Of a DNA stretch of 17,220 bases, positions 8,669-16,822 are shown one piece after another; position 1 is the stretch's first letter, and every line of letters starts with the position of its first letter. This stretch comes from CAYLMM01 sp964384825 (GTDB lineage: Bacteria; Krumholzibacteriota; Krumholzibacteriia; LZORAL124-64-63), in assembly GCA_964384825.1 (NCBI GenBank), contig CAYLMM010000056.1:1-17220 (forward strand), written 5' to 3'. The position numbers and the translations under genes are program-made. Under the pieces are notes generated by a model. The model saw nothing but the letters and a program-made list of their open reading frames with translations. It did no database searches and had not been told where the DNA came from.

Positions 8669-9556
8669 ATGTCCCGAAAGATCAGCCTGATCCTGCTGGC
8701 CGCCGCTCTCTGCGTCGTGCCGGCGATCGCCGCCGGCGGCGTTTCCGACGACGGCCGGGCCGGCTGGATCCTAGCCAGGGCCGAAGCGGGCGAGGCCACC
8801 GTCCAACTCGCATCTTTGCCGGTGGGCGCGGACGATGATTTCGCCGCCCCGGAGATCGGCGAGAAACGCGGCGGGGTCGGCAAGGCCGTGCCCATGCTGA
8901 TGTCCCTGGTGCTGCCAGGCCTGGGCGAGGCCTATCTCGGGCACAAGCGCGGCTACGTGATGATGGCCGCCGACGTGGCCGGCTGGATCGGCGTCAAGCA
9001 TTACGACGACAAGGGCGACGATCTCGAAACGCAGTACAAGGCCTACGCGGACGTGCACTGGAGCGAGACGCGCCTTGACGAGAGCTTCAACATCCTGAAC
9101 GATCCCGCGTGGGGGCATCATTTCTTCCCGGACGTCAATTCGATGGAGGAGCTGCCGCTCTGGGTCTCGCGGATCGAAGATGAGCGGGAGTACTACGAAA
9201 ACCTGGGCAAGTGGGACCAGTTCGTCTTCGGATGGGACGATTTCATCGCGCCGGCGGATCTGGGTCTCGGCCTGGAGGCCGACATCCAGTACCTGAAGGA
9301 TCCGCGCGTTTCGGCCAATCGCGAGATCTACCGCTCGATGCGCCGCGATTCCAACGATCAGTTTACAAAACGCGACAATCTTCTGTATTTTAATATGTTG
9401 CTGCGCGTGTTCAGCATCTTCCAGGTCGCTTGGCTGCAGGGGATGTTCGGGGACGGGGACCAGCCCGGCGCCAGCATCGCCGGATACGATGTCGCCCTGG
9501 TGGCGGAGCCTGTCGGGATGACCGGCAGCCGTCTCGGATTCACCGTGAGCTACTGA
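8669..9556 (+). CDS. DUF5683-like envelope protein, first of a tandem pair
   Basis: A 295-residue protein of unknown function. It starts at ATG with GGAGG (8659-8663) five bases upstream, and has a signal peptide (hydrophobic core at residues 5-20, likely cut after AIA near 22). The centre holds a hydrophobic hairpin-like block beginning SLVLPGLGEAYLGHKRG (residues 79-95) and running to about 110. This is the 'proline-glycine-x-glycine-x-x-tyrosine' pattern typical of DUF5683. Next comes a charged, aromatic-rich middle, then a second hydrophobic stretch near 247-262 (MLLRVFSIFQVAWL). It is probably anchored in the envelope. The codons at 9359-9400 are unusually AT-rich for this genome. Its closest visible relative is the next gene, with which it shares the core motif. 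I assign no biochemical role. Confidence 0.75.
   Translation: MSRKISLILLAAALCVVPAIAAGGVSDDGRAGWILARAEAGEATVQLASLPVGADDDFAAPEIGEKRGGVGKAVPMLMSLVLPGLGEAYLGHKRGYVMMAADVAGWIGVKHYDDKGDDLETQYKAYADVHWSETRLDESFNILNDPAWGHHFFPDVNSMEELPLWVSRIEDEREYYENLGKWDQFVFGWDDFIAPADLGLGLEADIQYLKDPRVSANREIYRSMRRDSNDQFTKRDNLLYFNMLLRVFSIFQVAWLQGMFGDGDQPGASIAGYDVALVAEPVGMTGSRLGFTVSY
9362..9391 (+). promoter_or_regulatory. Possible internal promoter in an AT-rich patch
   Basis: TTTACA (9362-9367) is separated by 18 bases from TATTTT (9386-9391). The match is 5 of 6 to the sigma-70 -35 consensus and 4 of 6 to the -10. Of the 40 bases 9361-9400, 28 are A or T, in an otherwise very GC-rich region. Transcription from here would start near 9398 and give a leader of about 180 bases before the next gene. 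It lies inside a coding region, so the AT bias could also come from the residues encoded. Confidence 0.28.
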
Positions 9557-9567
9557 CCAACGCCGTC

Positions 9568-9573
9568 GAGGAG
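9568..9573 (+). promoter_or_regulatory. Ribosome binding site fixing a TTG start
   Basis: GAGGAG precedes TTG 9581 with a seven-base spacer. The only in-frame start codon between the previous stop (9554-9556) and the signal peptide is this TTG. The site lies in a small possible hairpin, GAGG (9568-9571) with CCTC (9577-9580), which could partly mask it. Confidence 0.55.
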
Positions 9574-9580
9574 AAGCCTC

Positions 9581-10423
9581 TTGTCGAGATCGAAGCACAA
9601 GCCCATCAGCGTTCCGGTCGTCGCGGCGGTGCTGCTCCTTTGCGCGGCCGCGGCCGGAGCCCAGTCTTCCGCACCCTCGCCGGACGGATTCCTGATCGAC
9701 AGGCCGGTCCCGGATCTCATGTCGGCCGAGCTGGAGGTCTTCGGCCGGGGCGCCTCGGCGCTCTGGCAGGTGGGCGACGTCGGCGGGTCCGGCATCGGCG
9801 GCGTCGACGAATCGGATATCGACGGCGGCCCCCGCGATCTGGGACGCAAGTTCACCGCGGGCCTGCTGTCGCTGGTGCTGCCCGGCGCCGGCCAGTACTA
9901 CAACGGCGACCACCGGAAGGCGGCGATCTTCGCCGGAGCCGAGGCCGCTGTCTGGACCGGTTTCGTCGTCTTCGACAAGCAGGGCGACGGCTACGAGGAG
10001 GACTATCGCGAGTATGCGACGTCCTTCGCCGGGGTCTCCGGCTCGCATTCCGACGACTACTGGCGCGAACTCGGGCGCTACATGGACAGCGACGCCTACA
10101 ACGAGGCCCTGTTGCGCGACGCCCGCGCCGACGGCCTGACCGATCCGGTGCTGGTCGGCGAGGAGGCGTCCTGGCAGTGGCGCAACGAGCAGTATCAGAC
10201 GAACTATCGCAAGATCCGCGCGGACGCCAATCGGGCCAACGATCGCCGCGATTTCATGACCGCGTTCGCGATCATCAACCGCGTCGTTTCGGTCGTCGAC
10301 GCCGTCCGCAGCGCCGGCGACGACCTGTTGAGCACCGAGATCGCCGGATTCTCCGTCGATTTCGAGGTTTCCTCCTCCTTCGACAATCCGGGAACGGGAT
10401 GGATCGCATCACGCGCATTCTAG
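9581..10423 (+). CDS. DUF5683-like envelope protein, second of a tandem pair (TTG start)
   Basis: A 280-residue protein of unknown function, paralogous to the gene 24 bases upstream. The start is a rare TTG backed by GAGGAG. The first in-frame ATG (encoding the Met of DLMSAELEV) would delete the signal peptide, whose basic start and hydrophobic core occupy residues 1-25 with a likely cut after AGA (about 27). The shared core is SLVLPGAGQYYNGDHRKAA (residues 97-115), followed by a hydrophobic segment to about 128 and a charged, tyrosine-rich region like that of its neighbour. A weakly hydrophobic, helix-like segment (FMTAFAIINRVVSVVDAV, near 226-243) matches the position of the neighbour's second hydrophobic stretch and the 'asparagine-x-x-x-x-x-aspartate-alanine' end of DUF5683 proteins. 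The 3' end overlaps the next gene by 25 bases, suggesting coupled translation. It is probably an envelope protein; its role is unknown. Confidence 0.75.
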   Translation: MSRSKHKPISVPVVAAVLLLCAAAAGAQSSAPSPDGFLIDRPVPDLMSAELEVFGRGASALWQVGDVGGSGIGGVDESDIDGGPRDLGRKFTAGLLSLVLPGAGQYYNGDHRKAAIFAGAEAAVWTGFVVFDKQGDGYEEDYREYATSFAGVSGSHSDDYWRELGRYMDSDAYNEALLRDARADGLTDPVLVGEEASWQWRNEQYQTNYRKIRADANRANDRRDFMTAFAIINRVVSVVDAVRSAGDDLLSTEIAGFSVDFEVSSSFDNPGTGWIASRAF

Positions 10424-11427
10424 GGAAATTGATCGCGCCACGGGGCGCCTTCCCGACGGCCGTCGTCATCCTGGCGGCCGTCTTGGCGTCGATCTGCGGC
10501 TGCGCCGGCGATCGCGTGCGCTCCGCGGCCGACGAGGCCGTTCCGCCCGGCGTCGCCGCCATGCCCGTGGCCTCGGACCTCGAGTTCCTGGCCGTTTACG
10601 AGAACGAGCGCAACGCGCCTTACGCGCCGATCGAGGGCATCGGCGGCGTGGCCTTCGGCGGCGACGGCGCCTTGTATTTCTGCGACGCCAAGGGCGGCCG
10701 CGTCTTCGGGCTCGAGCCGGTCCACGGCGAGTGGTTCCAGTTCGATCTGCCCGGCACGCGGTTCTTCCGGCCGGTCGACGTGAGGGTGGACGGCTTCAAC
10801 GTGCTGGTCCTGGACATGGACGCCCAGGCGCTGCTGCGCTACGAGGTCGGCGGCGCGTATCTCGACCGCCTTCTGAACTTCATCCATCTCGATCCGGGCT
10901 ACAACCGCTACCCGGTCGCCTTCGACGTCGATCTCGACGGCCGGATGGTCTTCGCCGATCCCGCCGAGGATCAGATCCTGACGCTCGACACCTTCCTGCA
11001 GCCCCAGGACGTGCTCGGCGAACCGGGATCCCATCCCGAGCAGTTCGACGATCCGAGCGGCGTGGCCTATCTGCCCGACGGCGGTTTCGTCGTCGCCGAC
11101 CGCACCAACCGGCGTCTCCAGTTCTACAACCGTCTCGGCTTCCATACCGGGATCTTCGGCGGCGAGTTCGACGTCGAAAATCCCTTGCTGACGCCGCAGG
11201 GGCTGGACGTCGACGACTACGGCAACATCTTCGTGGCCGATCCCGCCGGCGGCGCGGTTCACGCGATCGCGCCCGACCGCACGCTTTCCTTCTCCCTGGG
11301 GTCCGAGCTGGGACTGCTGGCCTCGCCGGTCTCGCCGATCGATGTCGCCGTCGGGCCGGACGATCTGCTGGCGGTCACCGATCGCAGCCGCGAAGCGATC
11401 CTGCTCTACCGGATCCTTTACCGTTAG
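10399..11427 (+). CDS. NHL-repeat beta-propeller lipoprotein
   Basis: A 342-residue lipoprotein. ATG 10399 lies inside the end of the previous gene (25-base overlap), with only a weak GGGAAC-type binding site, so translation is probably coupled. The N-terminus is basic, with a hydrophobic core at residues 21-31 and a lipobox ending ICGC, giving lipidated Cys35 (codon 10501-10503). The rest is six NHL-type blades, each with a 'valine/phenylalanine ... aspartate-glycine ... valine-alanine-aspartate ... arginine' pattern. Clear examples are PSGVAYLPDGGFVVADRTN and PQGLDVDDYGNIFVADPAG. Such propellers usually bind proteins, peptides or sugars. Its place directly before a large outer-membrane barrel suggests an accessory role at the outer membrane. 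The T9SS lipoprotein PorE also has a propeller, but this protein lacks any visible TPR or OmpA-like domain, so I do not equate them. Confidence 0.85.
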   Translation: MDRITRILGKLIAPRGAFPTAVVILAAVLASICGCAGDRVRSAADEAVPPGVAAMPVASDLEFLAVYENERNAPYAPIEGIGGVAFGGDGALYFCDAKGGRVFGLEPVHGEWFQFDLPGTRFFRPVDVRVDGFNVLVLDMDAQALLRYEVGGAYLDRLLNFIHLDPGYNRYPVAFDVDLDGRMVFADPAEDQILTLDTFLQPQDVLGEPGSHPEQFDDPSGVAYLPDGGFVVADRTNRRLQFYNRLGFHTGIFGGEFDVENPLLTPQGLDVDDYGNIFVADPAGGAVHAIAPDRTLSFSLGSELGLLASPVSPIDVAVGPDDLLAVTDRSREAILLYRILYR

Positions 11428-11439
11428 GGCGGGGCCGTG

Positions 11440-14400
11440 ATGAGGATCCGTCCTCGATCCCCCTGGCCCGGACCCGCGACGGCGCTGACCGTGCTGGCAT
11501 TGGCGGCCGCTGCGCTTCCGGCCCTCGCCTCCGATGCGGCTCCCGATTCCGCCGCGACCGTTCTTTCCCGCATCGAGACCGAATACCTGCTGGTTCCCGC
11601 CGGCACGACCAGGGTGCTGATGGCCCACGGGTTCGTCGAGCCCGGTTCGGTGGCCGCGGTGGTCGACGGCGATCCCTGGCGCGAGGGTGTCGATTTCCGC
11701 GTGGCCGGTCCGGCCGGCGTCTGGATCCCCATGCTCCCTCTCGGGCGGGTCGGCGACAAGCCTCGCCAGGTCCGGCTCACCTATCGTTTCCGGCCGATAC
11801 CCCTGGAGTTCCGTGTCGATCTGCACACTCCGGCGCCCGCCCCGGCCCCGGGGGAGGCGACGCGCGCGCCGTCGCGGGGCGGTCTGCCCGAAGCCCCGGC
11901 GGCGCTGACCTCGACCGGCCAGCTCGATGTCCGCGGCTCCAAGACCGTCCGGATGAGTTCCGGCAACCGTCGCGAGATGACCGTCGACCAGACCCTGCGC
12001 CTGGCGATCAATGGACATCTGACCGACGACATCCGGGTCCGGGCGAGCCTCAGCGACGACAACCTGCCGGTGGTGCCCGAGGGCAACACCGAGCAGCTGC
12101 GGGACGTCGACCAGATCCGCGTCGAACTCGACGCCGAGCGGTGGCGGGCGGTGCTCGGGGATTTCGTCGCCGTTCGCGAGGGCTTCGCGCTCGGCGGCTA
12201 CCGGCGCAAGCTCCAGGGACTGACCCTGGCGGCCGCGGGAGCGACGCGCGGCGTCGACATCCTGGCGGGTTCGCCGCGGGGCGATTACCGCACCGTCCAG
12301 CTGCGCGGCCAGGAGGCGAACCAGGGGCCGTATTTCCTGGGCGCGGGCGATGCGGGCGAAGAGCTGTTCATCGTCGCCGGCTCCGAACGCGTGCGGCTCG
12401 ACGGCAGCCCGCTGACCCGCGGCTCCGACAAGGATTACGTCATCGACTACGTGCGCGGCACGGTCACCTTCACCTACCGCAACCTGATCACCGCCGATTC
12501 CGAGATCACCGTCGAATTCGAGCAGGGCGAGGGGCCCTATGCGCGGACGGTCGCCGGCGGGGGCGGCTGGGGCGAGTTCCATCTGCCCGGCATCGCGGCG
12601 CCCGGCACCCTGACCGTCCGGGTGATCCGCGAAAAGGACGACCCCGACCGGCTGCGCAGCGGAGAGCTTTCGGCCGAGAACCGCGATATCCTGGCGGCCG
12701 CGGGCGACGATCCGGACGCCGCCCTGGCCGACGGCGTCGTCGAGCGCGAGCCGGGCGAGGGATCCTACCGCCGCGGCGTGATCGACGGCCTGGAGATCTG
12801 GATCCACGACCCGCAGGCCGGCGACCACGACGTCTACTTCAACTATGTGGGGCCGGGGGCGGGCGATTACGGCGTGGATTCGCTGACCGTCGCCGGCGAG
12901 GTCGTCTACGGCTGGCGGGGTTCCGGCAGCGGCGCCTATCGGGTCGGACAGCCGCTCGCGGTGCCGGTCAGCCAGTCGCTGGCCGGGGCGGTCCTGCGCT
13001 TCGGGGCCGTCGAGGGCGCCGGCGCCGGGGTCACGCTCGAGGGCGATCTGACGACGATGGACCGGAACATCCTTTCCGGCTTCGACGACGGCGACAACGA
13101 CGGCCTCGCCTGGCGGGCCGCGGTCGACATCGGAAGCGGCAGGCCGCGACTGCTCGGGGCCGGACTCGGCGAGGCCGGCCTGACCCTGAAGCACGAGCAG
13201 CGCGACGCCCGGTTCCGTCCCTTCCTGCTGAGGCGCGACATCTTCGCCTACGATCGTTGGGGACTGGGCGATCGCTCCCGCCGGACCGGATTCCTCGATC
13301 AGAGGGACGCCGAATCCGAGGTCGCCGCCACGCTGGTTCGCGAGGGCCGGACCGGGGCCTACGATCTGCAGGCTCAATGGGGCCGGCTGCGGCACGGCGA
13401 GAATCTCGAGGCCGAGCGCCGCGATCTTCGCGGCAAATGGCGGCTGGGCTCCTTGCGCGGAGAGACGACCTGGGGCGAGGCCACGGGCGAGGATGAGCTC
13501 GATCCGCTGGATGTCTTCCGCAAGCACCAGGATCACCGGATCGTCCTGGCGGCCGGGCCGGCGCAGCCCTCGGTCGGCTACGCGCGCGAACAGTACGCCG
13601 ACGACGCTGCGGCCGATTCGACCGGCGGGGGATACCGGACCCGCGCCTGGCGGGCCGGGCTGGCCGCCGCGCCGCTGCGCGCCTTCGACTGGAAGCTCGG
13701 ATTCGTCCGGCAGCGGGCCGACTCCCTGCGCGGCGGCTCTTGGAAGCAGGAGCGGGACAGCCGCACCGGCACCATCCATCTCGGAACGCCAGCCTGGGCC
13801 GGAATGAGGCTGACCGCCGACGCCACCATCCGCGAGGTGAAGGTGCCGGGCGGCGCGGATCGGCGGACCCGGCTCGCCAAGGCGTATCTGTCGGGCGCCT
13901 GGCCGGGCATGGGCAGCGACTGGAGCCTGCAGTACGGCGTGGACAACAGCCGGACCGAGGTGCTCGACCGGCAGGTCGTCTTCGTGGGGGAGCGTCAGGG
14001 CGACTACAACCAGGACGGCGATTTCGTGGGGCGCAACCTGGGCGATTACAACGTGCGGACGGTGGGCACCGACAGCCTGGTCGCGACCACCGAGGTGACC
14101 GCCGATCTCGCCTGGCGGCAGGATTTCGCCCGGCTCGGCCGCGACAGGCTCTGGGGCGCCTGGAACACCTACACCCGGCTGTCCGTGCGCTCCCGCAGCC
14201 GCGATCCCGACGAGACGCGGCTGATGCGTTTCGAGCCCGGCTCGATCTTCGATCCCGATTTCACCGTCCTGGGCGAGGTGACGCTGCGGCAGGAGGTCCA
14301 ACTGCTGCGCCATCTGCGCCGCTGGGACCTGCGGCTGAACTACGACTTCGACCAGGCCCTGGACAAGCAGTACGCCACGCGGCCCGAGGATCGTCTGGGA

Positions 14401-14913
14401 CGCTCGTACGAGGTCAGCCTGACCGTCGGGCTGAATTCGCGGTTGAACCTCCGTCTCAGGGGCGTCCTGGACGACGAGAAACGCATGACGGCCGAGAGCG
14501 GGGGCAGCAACCGCAGCTACGATTCGCGGACCCGCCGGGCCGAGAGCGAGCTCTCGTGGCGGCCGGGCGCGAACAACCGGCTGGCGCTTGCCGGGGAATT
14601 CATCACCCGCGAGGACGAGGTCACGGGCGTTTCGCAGGATGAGCTGGCGATCGGACCCTCGGCCCGGATCAAGGTCGCCCGGCGCTGGACCGCGCTGGTG
14701 AACCTGCGGCTGGCGACCGTAGACGGCGACGAGCCGGCCGCTGTGGTGCGTCCCTATTTCTATTCCATCCCGGGCGCCAACCACGAGATCACCGCCCGGC
14801 TCGGCTGGGATCCCACCAGCCGGCTGTCCGCGTCGCTTTCGTGGTTCGGCCGCCGTCGCGGCGAAGGGGGGTGGCAGCATGACGTCCGGCTCGAATCGAC
14901 GGCCCGTTTCTAG
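11440..14913 (+). CDS. Large outer-membrane beta-barrel protein with SprA-like N-terminal repeats
   Basis: About 1157 residues. GTG 11437 and ATG 11440 are adjacent in frame; I chose ATG, five bases after GGGG (11431-11434). The signal peptide has a hydrophobic core at about residues 14-29 and a likely cut after ALA (30). Residues 35-130 form an Ig-like strand-rich domain. A central block begins near 166 (GSKTVRM) and holds 'asparagine-proline, valine/proline-glutamate-glycine-asparagine-threonine' and LGDF motifs. It then has DYVIDYVRGTVTFTYRN (from about 332) leading into EITVEFE. This 'DY-x-DY-x-x-G-x-V' pattern recurs in SprA, the T9SS translocon. From about 580 to the end, alternating strands with Tyr/Trp girdles and a C-terminal Phe indicate an outer-membrane barrel. 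It is about half the usual SprA length. It might be a reduced translocon, a SprA-related porin, or an unrelated FCB barrel sharing the repeat. The next gene overlaps it by 35 bases. Confidence 0.8.
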   Translation: MRIRPRSPWPGPATALTVLALAAAALPALASDAAPDSAATVLSRIETEYLLVPAGTTRVLMAHGFVEPGSVAAVVDGDPWREGVDFRVAGPAGVWIPMLPLGRVGDKPRQVRLTYRFRPIPLEFRVDLHTPAPAPAPGEATRAPSRGGLPEAPAALTSTGQLDVRGSKTVRMSSGNRREMTVDQTLRLAINGHLTDDIRVRASLSDDNLPVVPEGNTEQLRDVDQIRVELDAERWRAVLGDFVAVREGFALGGYRRKLQGLTLAAAGATRGVDILAGSPRGDYRTVQLRGQEANQGPYFLGAGDAGEELFIVAGSERVRLDGSPLTRGSDKDYVIDYVRGTVTFTYRNLITADSEITVEFEQGEGPYARTVAGGGGWGEFHLPGIAAPGTLTVRVIREKDDPDRLRSGELSAENRDILAAAGDDPDAALADGVVEREPGEGSYRRGVIDGLEIWIHDPQAGDHDVYFNYVGPGAGDYGVDSLTVAGEVVYGWRGSGSGAYRVGQPLAVPVSQSLAGAVLRFGAVEGAGAGVTLEGDLTTMDRNILSGFDDGDNDGLAWRAAVDIGSGRPRLLGAGLGEAGLTLKHEQRDARFRPFLLRRDIFAYDRWGLGDRSRRTGFLDQRDAESEVAATLVREGRTGAYDLQAQWGRLRHGENLEAERRDLRGKWRLGSLRGETTWGEATGEDELDPLDVFRKHQDHRIVLAAGPAQPSVGYAREQYADDAAADSTGGGYRTRAWRAGLAAAPLRAFDWKLGFVRQRADSLRGGSWKQERDSRTGTIHLGTPAWAGMRLTADATIREVKVPGGADRRTRLAKAYLSGAWPGMGSDWSLQYGVDNSRTEVLDRQVVFVGERQGDYNQDGDFVGRNLGDYNVRTVGTDSLVATTEVTADLAWRQDFARLGRDRLWGAWNTYTRLSVRSRSRDPDETRLMRFEPGSIFDPDFTVLGEVTLRQEVQLLRHLRRWDLRLNYDFDQALDKQYATRPEDRLGRSYEVSLTVGLNSRLNLRLRGVLDDEKRMTAESGGSNRSYDSRTRRAESELSWRPGANNRLALAGEFITREDEVTGVSQDELAIGPSARIKVARRWTALVNLRLATVDGDEPAAVVRPYFYSIPGANHEITARLGWDPTSRLSASLSWFGRRRGEGGWQHDVRLESTARF
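14865..14871 (+). promoter_or_regulatory. Ribosome binding site fixing the overlapping start of the Omp85 gene
   Basis: AGGGGGG lies seven bases before ATG 14879, inside the 3' end of the barrel gene. The alternative in-frame ATGs at 14918 and 14924 have no such site, which favours the overlapping start. Confidence 0.5.
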
Positions 14914-16780
14914 TCCCATGCCGATGCTCCGGGTCGTGGCGGCCGCGATCCTGCTGTTGTTCGCTCCCGGCGGCGCGATCGCTGCGTCGTCCGCGTCGGC
15001 GCCGGTGCTGGAATTCGAGGGCGCCGACGTCGGGGATTGGCTGGATGAACTGACCGCCGACCGGATCTGGCTGGAGCGCCTGCCTTCGGGCCTGTTGACG
15101 CTCTCGGATTCCGATACCGGCGGCGTCTTTCCCGGCTGGATCGGCGCGGCGGTCGTCGGCCGGGGAGATCTTTCCGCCTACGAAGCCGCGCCGGGACGCG
15201 AAGAAGCCGGGGGCGTGGTCTCGGCCGAGTCGCTGCTGCGATCCCGATGGCTGGGCCGGGGCTGTCTCGGGGCGCTGGTCGTCCGCGCGGACGGGAAGGG
15301 CGCTGCGCCCGACACCTTCCGCGTGCGGCCCGGTCCCCGTTACCGAGTCGGCGAGGTGCGGGTCGAGGGGCAGGATTTTCCGGCCCGCGATCGGATCCTG
15401 GAACGGTACCTGCCGCGGGAAGGGGATGCGTTCCGTCCCGAAGATTGGCGGGCGGCTTCGCGCCGGATCCTGGCGGCCGCCGGCGACGCGGGGCATCCCT
15501 ATGCGCGGTGGGTGGTGCGCGAGGCCGTCGCCGATTCGTCACGTTCGCAGGTGGATCTGTCGATCGCCCTTTACACCGGTCGCCCCGCAGTCATCGGTCC
15601 TCAGACCTCGTCGTTGCCGAACGGACGCGGCGAGGGATTCCTGCTGCGCGCCGCGGGATTGCGCACCGGCGATCCCTTCCGCGAGACGGAATTGCGGGCC
15701 GCGCGGGAACGCCTGTTGCAGAGGGATGTCTATGCCGCGGTCGCGGATCCCCTGATCTACTCCACGGCGGCCGCCGGAACGGTCGGGGTCCATTGGCCGG
15801 TGACGCCGATTCCGCATCCGAGCCGTTTGGCGGTGGTTCTCGGTTTGAGCCGGGCCGCCGCGGACCAGCCGTCGCGTCTCAGCGGCCAGGTCGATCTGCA
15901 GCTGGTGAATCTGGCCGGCACGGGCCGCCGCCTGGATCTCGCCTGGAGCGACGACGGGAAGGATCGCTCGCATTTCGGATTCCTGTGGGGGGAGCCCCTG
16001 GCCTTCGGGACCCCTCTGGACGCCGATTTCTCGGTGGATCACGAGGTGCTGGAGGAAACCTACACCCGTTTCCGGACAGATGTCGTGCTCGACCTGCCGG
16101 TCGTCGGCCGCTGGGGCGTCGAGATCGGCGCGGGCTGGGATCGCAGCACCTATCCGGCGGGTGATTACTTGCGCTCGTCACGCATCAGGACCCGGGCCGG
16201 ATTCCGGCACCGGAGGGCCGGCCGCGCAACCTCCGGCTGGGAGGGCGTATTCGCCATCGAGTCGGCGCGCCGCTGGGCGGATCTGCGCGAGCAGCAGGAC
16301 GCCGGCGCCGCCCTCGAGAGCGAGGACCGCCAGACGCTGCTGGAGGTCTCGCTGGCGGGCGAACAGTGGATCGGTCCGGCGCTCAGCCTCGCGGGCCGCG
16401 GTTCTTTCCGGGATGTTTCCGGCGAAGGCGTCGACATCCCGCTTTCCGAGCAATACCGCTTCGGCGGGGCCCGGACGGTCCGGGGCTATCTCGAGCAGCA
16501 GTTCCACGGCGAGAGGGTGACCTGGGGCGGAATCGAGCTGCGCATCGGCCGTCCCGGGGGGTCGCGTCTTTACACCTTCTTCGACATGGGATACTTTCGC
16601 TTCGCGGCCGCTGGGGACGGGGATTCCGGCGGCGGCGATCGCAGCGACACCGTGCGCGGCTACGGCATCGGGATCGAGACCCGCGCCGCCGGGGGGGATG
16701 TCTCGCTGGCCATCGGGCTGCCCGACGGCGTCGACTTCGACCGGGCCAAGCTGCATGTCTCCCTGTTGCAGGCCTTCTGA
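14879..16780 (+). CDS. Omp85/TamA-type outer-membrane protein (POTRA domains plus surface-antigen barrel)
   Basis: A 633-residue member of the BamA/TamA superfamily, which inserts or exports proteins at the outer membrane. The start at ATG 14879 overlaps the previous gene by 35 bases and has an AGGGGGG site. The signal peptide has a long basic n-region, a hydrophobic core at about residues 19-30 and a likely cut after AIA (about 35). POTRA-like modules occupy roughly 115-158, 155-238 (opening YRVGEVRVEG at 155-164) and 238-310. Three modules and this length resemble TamA more than five-POTRA BamA. The barrel covers about 320-633. It contains YRFGGARTVRGYLEQQF with the conserved loop-6 VRGY (Arg535, codon 16481-16483) and ends in Phe. 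It is probably co-translated with the large barrel gene and may serve its folding or export. It could also be a general assembly factor. Confidence 0.88.
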   Translation: MTSGSNRRPVSSPMPMLRVVAAAILLLFAPGGAIAASSASAPVLEFEGADVGDWLDELTADRIWLERLPSGLLTLSDSDTGGVFPGWIGAAVVGRGDLSAYEAAPGREEAGGVVSAESLLRSRWLGRGCLGALVVRADGKGAAPDTFRVRPGPRYRVGEVRVEGQDFPARDRILERYLPREGDAFRPEDWRAASRRILAAAGDAGHPYARWVVREAVADSSRSQVDLSIALYTGRPAVIGPQTSSLPNGRGEGFLLRAAGLRTGDPFRETELRAARERLLQRDVYAAVADPLIYSTAAAGTVGVHWPVTPIPHPSRLAVVLGLSRAAADQPSRLSGQVDLQLVNLAGTGRRLDLAWSDDGKDRSHFGFLWGEPLAFGTPLDADFSVDHEVLEETYTRFRTDVVLDLPVVGRWGVEIGAGWDRSTYPAGDYLRSSRIRTRAGFRHRRAGRATSGWEGVFAIESARRWADLREQQDAGAALESEDRQTLLEVSLAGEQWIGPALSLAGRGSFRDVSGEGVDIPLSEQYRFGGARTVRGYLEQQFHGERVTWGGIELRIGRPGGSRLYTFFDMGYFRFAAAGDGDSGGGDRSDTVRGYGIGIETRAAGGDVSLAIGLPDGVDFDRAKLHVSLLQAF

Positions 16781-16822
16781 TCAACCGCGCGCCGCGATCA
16801 CCGGCGCCTCCGGAGCAACGAA

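Noticed and set aside
10420..14919. Very long minus-strand open frame (about 1499 codons), and similar ones at 5145-8429 and 431-3253
   Set aside because: They mirror confident + strand genes with signal peptides and catalytic motifs. Long antisense frames are expected in GC-rich DNA, and their translations show no recognisable domains.
14918..14926. ATG codons at 14918 and 14924 as starts of the Omp85 gene
   Set aside because: Neither has a ribosome binding site, whereas ATG 14879 has AGGGGGG at good spacing. They remain possible because either would still leave a signal peptide.
16778..16813. Terminator between the Omp85 gene and ligA
   Set aside because: Only 4-5 bp stems are possible (TGATC with GATCA, CCGG with CCGG) and there is no T-run.
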